From NCBI GenBank assembly GCA_035574455.1, contig DATLYT010000032.1:1-8686 (forward strand): a DNA stretch of 8,686 nucleotides. The letters run 5' to 3'. The notes under the pieces are model-generated. The model searched no databases. It had not been told where the DNA came from and worked only from the letters and a program-made list of their open reading frames with translations. How positions within the stretch are numbered: position 1 is the stretch's first letter; each line of letters opens with the position of its first letter. This DNA is from DATLYT01 sp035574455. Lineage in GTDB: Bacteria > Bacteroidota > Ignavibacteria > UBA10030. Both the position numbers and the translations under genes were made by a program. This document shows, piece by piece, positions 6,210-8,686 of the stretch.

Positions 6210-6452
6210 AGATCTCTCACCAACTTACGTTTTTTCCGTTTCATCGGAAATGCTTGCTACGTCGACATTCTGTCAATCTGTCCGCTTGCGTGACCGGCAT
6301 CAACGAATGACGGAAGTCCACCTCTCCTCCTGCTTGATGTCGAACAGAGAGAAAAAAGATGGAGTTCCTTTTGAAGCAATGTTTACGGGTGAAGTGAGGT
6401 GTGACTCGCTACGTTGCTGGAAATCCGAGAACATGGCCCTTGCACGCGGAAT
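6210..6452. other. Intergenic region between the moa operon and the Moco enzyme run
   Basis: This 243-bp gap most likely holds the end of the moa transcript and the start of the next one. On the minus strand there is a perfect TTGACA (6271-6276), but the -10 position 17 bases further reads GCATTT, which is poor. A strong AGGAGG (6326-6331) precedes a GTG four bases on, opening a 26-codon frame to 6241 with no recognisable product. A small stem TTTCCG/CGGAAA lies about 6237-6250. No clear intrinsic terminator is visible. Confidence 0.35.
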
Positions 6453-6998
6453 CTATTTCTTCTGGCCACCCGGCCGCGCCTGCTGCTGCATAGCCATATA
6501 CTGCTGCATCGTTTGGGGGTCGGTCGACCGTTGGAGATGAACGATCCTCCAGTTGCCGTCGAGTTTCTCCAGAATAGCCGTTGTGGGAAGATACTCATCG
6601 AGACGAAAGCCGTCCACCGTGTATTGCTGGCGCAACACAAAAAATGCATACGCGCCATCCCCATACACTTTCACGCTGAGGTTCTCGATACTGTTCTCGT
6701 AATCGCTGATCCGCGGGAGACTCATTTTGAGTCGTAACTTGGTCGAATCGAGCGTCTCCGTCGTCCCCCAGATAGTAACGTAGTACATATCGTTCACGTA
6801 GTACTTCGCCATCACGCTATCCACATCCCCCATCTTACTGGTATAGAGTTTCTTCAAATCTGTATGCAGGTTGATGATGAGATTGCGCACCGCCGATTCG
6901 TCCTGCGCGGCCATCATCTTCCGGTCTTCGTCTGATTGCCTTCCGGAATTGCAGCCGACGAGAACGGCAACAGATAACGCCATGAGGGTCTGTTTCAT
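6453..6998 (-). CDS. NTF2/SnoaL-like lipoprotein in the moa operon
   Basis: The product has 181 residues from the ATG at 6996-6998. The start is decided by GGAGGC five bases upstream and by the lipoprotein signal that follows (MKQTLMALSVAVLVGC, Cys16). A frame extending to 7040 would lie inside moaA. The mature part begins with a charged helix, then LIINLHTDLKKLY and VMAKYYVNDMYYVTIWG, then VKVYGDGAYAFFVLRQQYTV and TAILEKLDGNWRIVHLQRST (~139-158). This is the cone-shaped NTF2-like fold of DUF4440/SnoaL_3 proteins, which bind small ligands or act as associations domains. The Gln/Met-rich tail (QQYMAMQQQARPGG) is low complexity. One base separates it from the moaA stop (TAATATG), so it is very likely co-translated. 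Its link to Moco synthesis is unknown. Confidence 0.82.
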   Translation of the reverse strand: MKQTLMALSVAVLVGCNSGRQSDEDRKMMAAQDESAVRNLIINLHTDLKKLYTSKMGDVDSVMAKYYVNDMYYVTIWGTTETLDSTKLRLKMSLPRISDYENSIENLSVKVYGDGAYAFFVLRQQYTVDGFRLDEYLPTTAILEKLDGNWRIVHLQRSTDPQTMQQYMAMQQQARPGGQKK

Positions 6999-6999
6999 A

Positions 7000-7986
7000 T
7001 TAGCCTCCGATTTGCGACATGGTTCGGCTGGGGCGAACAAACTCCGGCCGGTTGATCAGATGTCCCACCTCTTTGTTCCAGACAGCCTCGAGGATGAGAC
7101 GTTTGATTTCTTCATCCGTTGCTCCAGACCGCAGCAGGGAACGCAGGTCGGTTTCCTGCAGCGAGAAAAGACAGGTGCGCAGCTTGCCGTCCGAGGTGAT
7201 GCGAATGCGATTGCAGTGTTCGCAGAACGGCTCGCTGACCGAGCTGATAAAGCCAATTTCACCGACGCCATCCTCAAACCGATATCGGTCGGCCGGTTGA
7301 TCGCCATGGCGTTCGACGGGGATCAGTTTGATGCCAATTCCGCGCTCGATCCGTTCAATGATCTCGAACGTCGGTACAACCTTCTCGGGCGTCCAGCCAT
7401 CATCCAGACCGATGGGCATAAACTCGATGAAGCGTACGATAAACGGTCGCGTCCTCACGAGGTGGGCAAAGTTCACCACCTCATCGTCATTCACACCGCG
7501 GATCAGAACGGCATTGAGCTTGATCGGGCGAAGTCCGAGAGCTTCAACAGCCTCGATGCCCTTCCAGACCCGGTCAAAATGGCTTCGACGCGTCATTTGT
7601 TCAAACCGACCCGCATCGAGAGAATCGAGGCTGATGTTCAGACGCCGCAACCCGGCTTGGGATAAGAGAGCCGCCTGCTCGGCAAGAAAGTAGCCGTTGG
7701 TGGTGAGCGCAAGATCGCGAATCTGAGGAATGGCCGAAAGTTTCGCTACGAGCCGATGCAAATCTTTCCGCATCAGCGGCTCGCCACCGGTGAGGCGAAT
7801 CTTGGTAATGCCTAACTGTGCAAAGAGCTTGACGAGGCGTTCGATTTCTTCGTAGCTGAGCAGTTCCGATTTGTTGAGCCAGACCATCCCTTCTTCCGGC
7901 ATGCAATAGCGGCAGCGGAAATTGCAACGGTCAGTCACCGAAATGCGAAGGTTGTTGATGACGCGACCGAAGGAATCCCGAAGCAT
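7000..7986 (-). CDS. moaA: GTP 3',8-cyclase MoaA (Moco biosynthesis)
   Basis: MoaA is the radical SAM enzyme that rearranges GTP to 3',8-cyclo-GTP, the first step of Moco synthesis in the cytoplasm. The 328 residues fit the family length. C21, C25 and C28 (CNFRCRYC) bind the SAM cluster; LTGGEPLMR (65-73) is the SAM-binding glycine motif; C255, C258 and C272 (CEHCNR...TC, CX2CX13C) bind the second cluster that holds GTP. The C-terminal GG needed for activity is present (SQIGG). The ATG at 7984-7986 follows GGAGG by 8 bases and begins MLRDSFGR, the usual MoaA start; a frame running up to 8157 adds a composition-biased leader overlapping moaE. MoaC, the partner for the next step, is not in the window. 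Confidence 0.97.
   Translation of the reverse strand: MLRDSFGRVINNLRISVTDRCNFRCRYCMPEEGMVWLNKSELLSYEEIERLVKLFAQLGITKIRLTGGEPLMRKDLHRLVAKLSAIPQIRDLALTTNGYFLAEQAALLSQAGLRRLNISLDSLDAGRFEQMTRRSHFDRVWKGIEAVEALGLRPIKLNAVLIRGVNDDEVVNFAHLVRTRPFIVRFIEFMPIGLDDGWTPEKVVPTFEIIERIERGIGIKLIPVERHGDQPADRYRFEDGVGEIGFISSVSEPFCEHCNRIRITSDGKLRTCLFSLQETDLRSLLRSGATDEEIKRLILEAVWNKEVGHLINRPEFVRPSRTMSQIGG
7003..7008 (-). promoter_or_regulatory. Shine-Dalgarno site inside the end of moaA
   Basis: GGAGGC on the minus strand encodes the final Gly-Gly of MoaA and lies four bases before the ATG of the NTF2-like lipoprotein. The essential C-terminal Gly-Gly codons thus double as the ribosome site for the next gene, pointing to translational coupling. 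Confidence 0.7.
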
Positions 7987-7994
7987 GGGGCTGG

Positions 7995-7999
7995 CCTCC
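7995..7999 (-). promoter_or_regulatory. moaA: Shine-Dalgarno site that fixes the moaA start
   Basis: GGAGG on the minus strand lies 8 bases before the ATG at 7984-7986, in the 47-base gap between moaE and moaA. It supports the 328-residue form over the longer upstream frame. Confidence 0.75.
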
Positions 8000-8033
8000 G
8001 GGACTTGCGATGAGCGATGTGGGGTGGGAGGAA

Positions 8034-8471
8034 TCAATGCCGATCCTCGGCAAGCTGTTGGTGTGCATGATGCGACCACTCGACCGTGCCGTCGGCGAAA
8101 TATTCGCGCTTCCAGATCGGCACTACGCGCTTGAGCTCGTCGATCAAAAATCGGCATGCCTTGAACGCCTCGTCTCGATGTGCCGCCGAAACTGCGATGA
8201 CGACACTACTCTCCCCAATCGGTACGGTGCCTACGCGATGCACCATTGACACTTTTTGGATCTCCCACGTTTGCCGCGCTTGCTCGACAATCTCGTTCAT
8301 CATCTTCAACGCCATCGGCTCATAGGCTTCGTATTCCAAAACTGTAACCGCTCTGCCATGCGAGTGATTCCGTGTCGTTCCAACGAAGACATTAATTCCC
8401 CCCGTCTCCGGCATCACCACAGAGGCGACAACTTCCTGCAAATTTATTGGAGATTGTGTTATGGCTATCAT
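8034..8471 (-). CDS. moaE: Molybdopterin synthase large subunit MoaE
   Basis: MoaE is the catalytic subunit of molybdopterin synthase: with MoaD thiocarboxylate it inserts two sulfurs into precursor Z (cPMP) to make molybdopterin. The 145 residues match the family. GGINVFVGTTRNHSHGR (24-40) is the conserved N-terminal block, LEYEAYEPMA (45-54) follows, and HRVGTVPIGE (78-87) and FLIDELKRVVPIWKRE (108-123) carry the active-site region, with K114 and K121 as the conserved lysines. The end GTVEW is typical. The ATG at 8469-8471 gives the usual N-terminus; only a weak GGTAAG is seen upstream. The gene lies 70 bases after moaD and 47 before moaA. A stem-loop ends 17 bases before the start codon and could affect its translation. 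Confidence 0.96.
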   Translation of the reverse strand: MIAITQSPINLQEVVASVVMPETGGINVFVGTTRNHSHGRAVTVLEYEAYEPMALKMMNEIVEQARQTWEIQKVSMVHRVGTVPIGESSVVIAVSAAHRDEAFKACRFLIDELKRVVPIWKREYFADGTVEWSHHAHQQLAEDRH

Positions 8472-8488
8472 TATTTTTTCTTACCGCA

Positions 8489-8529
8489 GATAAGCCTTCG
8501 GGGTTTTATAAACCTGGAAGGGCTGTATC
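8489..8529 (-). promoter_or_regulatory. Stem-loop between moaD and moaE
   Basis: Read on the minus strand, GATA-AGCC-TTC and its partner pair over 11 bp with two single-base bulges, then after a 2x2 internal loop GGTTT pairs with AAACC around an ATA loop. The 41-nt hairpin fills most of the gap and ends 17 bases before the moaE start. No U-run follows, so it is not a standard terminator. It may set the ratio of MoaD to MoaE by mRNA processing or by masking the ribosome site. It does not resemble the Moco riboswitch as I know it, which is longer and lies upstream of whole operons. Confidence 0.45.
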
Positions 8530-8541
8530 GAGACTCTTCTC

Positions 8542-8686
8542 TTATCCCCCACTCACAGGCGGAATGACCGCCACCTCATCCCCATCCTGCAACGGATGGT
8601 CGCTGTTGACATACTCGAGATTGACGGCGAGACGAAGGCTTGACTTCCACTGCTCGAACTTCGGATTGAGATCAACGAGATACTGC
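8542..8686 (-). CDS. moaD: MoaD, molybdopterin synthase sulfur carrier, C-terminal part
   Basis: Only the last 47 residues are in the window; the gene starts beyond the right edge. They read QYLVDLNPKFEQW, then RLAVNLEYVNSDHPLQDGDE and VAVIPPVSGG before TAA (8542-8544). This is the end of the ubiquitin-like MoaD fold: the DGDEVAVIPPVSGG block is diagnostic, and the terminal Gly-Gly is adenylated and turned into the thiocarboxylate that donates sulfur to MoaE. The order moaD-moaE-moaA supports the call. The intact Gly-Gly end suggests a functional protein. Confidence 0.93.
   Translation of the reverse strand, partial: QYLVDLNPKFEQWKSSLRLAVNLEYVNSDHPLQDGDEVAVIPPVSGG

Noticed and set aside
6248..6276. 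Sigma-70 promoter from the perfect TTGACA
   Set aside because: The -10 position at 17 bases reads GCATTT and nearby spacings are no better; kept only as a note.
6871..7665. Plus-strand frame of 264 codons
   Set aside because: It lies opposite moaA and the lipoprotein start; moaA is certain and this frame has no known motif.
7987..8157. Longer N-terminus for MoaA
   Set aside because: The added 57 residues are composition-biased, overlap moaE, and bypass a good ribosome site at 7995-7999.

Overview
The window looks like chromosomal DNA from a bacterium of the Fibrobacterota-Chlorobiota-Bacteroidota (FCB) group, most likely Ignavibacteria-like or a related Bacteroidota lineage. This is inferred from a type IX secretion (T9SS) C-terminal sorting domain with the NYPNPFNP signature, from several short lipoproteins, and from dense short palindromic repeats of a kind common in such genomes. 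Base composition is close to half G+C. No rRNA, tRNA or other taxonomic marker is present. All nine supported genes are on the minus strand, so they are transcribed from high to low coordinates.

Right side (about 8686 to 6453): a molybdenum cofactor (Moco) operon. In transcription order it holds moaD (only its C-terminal part lies in the window), moaE, moaA and a small NTF2/SnoaL-like lipoprotein whose start is one base past the moaA stop. MoaA makes the first pterin intermediate, and MoaD and MoaE form the molybdopterin synthase that adds the dithiolene sulfurs.

Middle (6209 to 2736): a second tight run of three genes. A signal-peptide-less sulfite-oxidase-fold Moco enzyme overlaps an OB-fold-like lipoprotein by 4 bases (GTGA). 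The lipoprotein is separated by one base from an 858-residue secreted metalloprotease-like protein with an HEFQH zinc motif, a fibronectin III-like domain and a T9SS sorting domain. The Moco supply genes thus sit just upstream of a Moco user.

Left side (2735 to 1): accessory-looking DNA. It contains a 116-residue lipoprotein that resembles only the propeptide of a subtilisin-like protease, and the N-terminal part of such a protease (1-755) whose own propeptide resembles it. Between them lies a two-part array of ~107-bp repeats with a GIY-YIG nuclease gene in its middle. Each repeat unit carries an 8-bp hairpin with compensatory changes, and most junctions between units can form a second, longer hairpin. 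One unit is interrupted by a 63-bp palindromic insert. Further palindromes lie at 2582-2650 and across the protease stop codon (2724-2746).

The most interesting parts are the GIY-YIG/repeat arrangement, which may be a mobile or self-spreading unit, and the free-standing propeptide lipoprotein, which may act as an inhibitor or folding helper for a subtilase.
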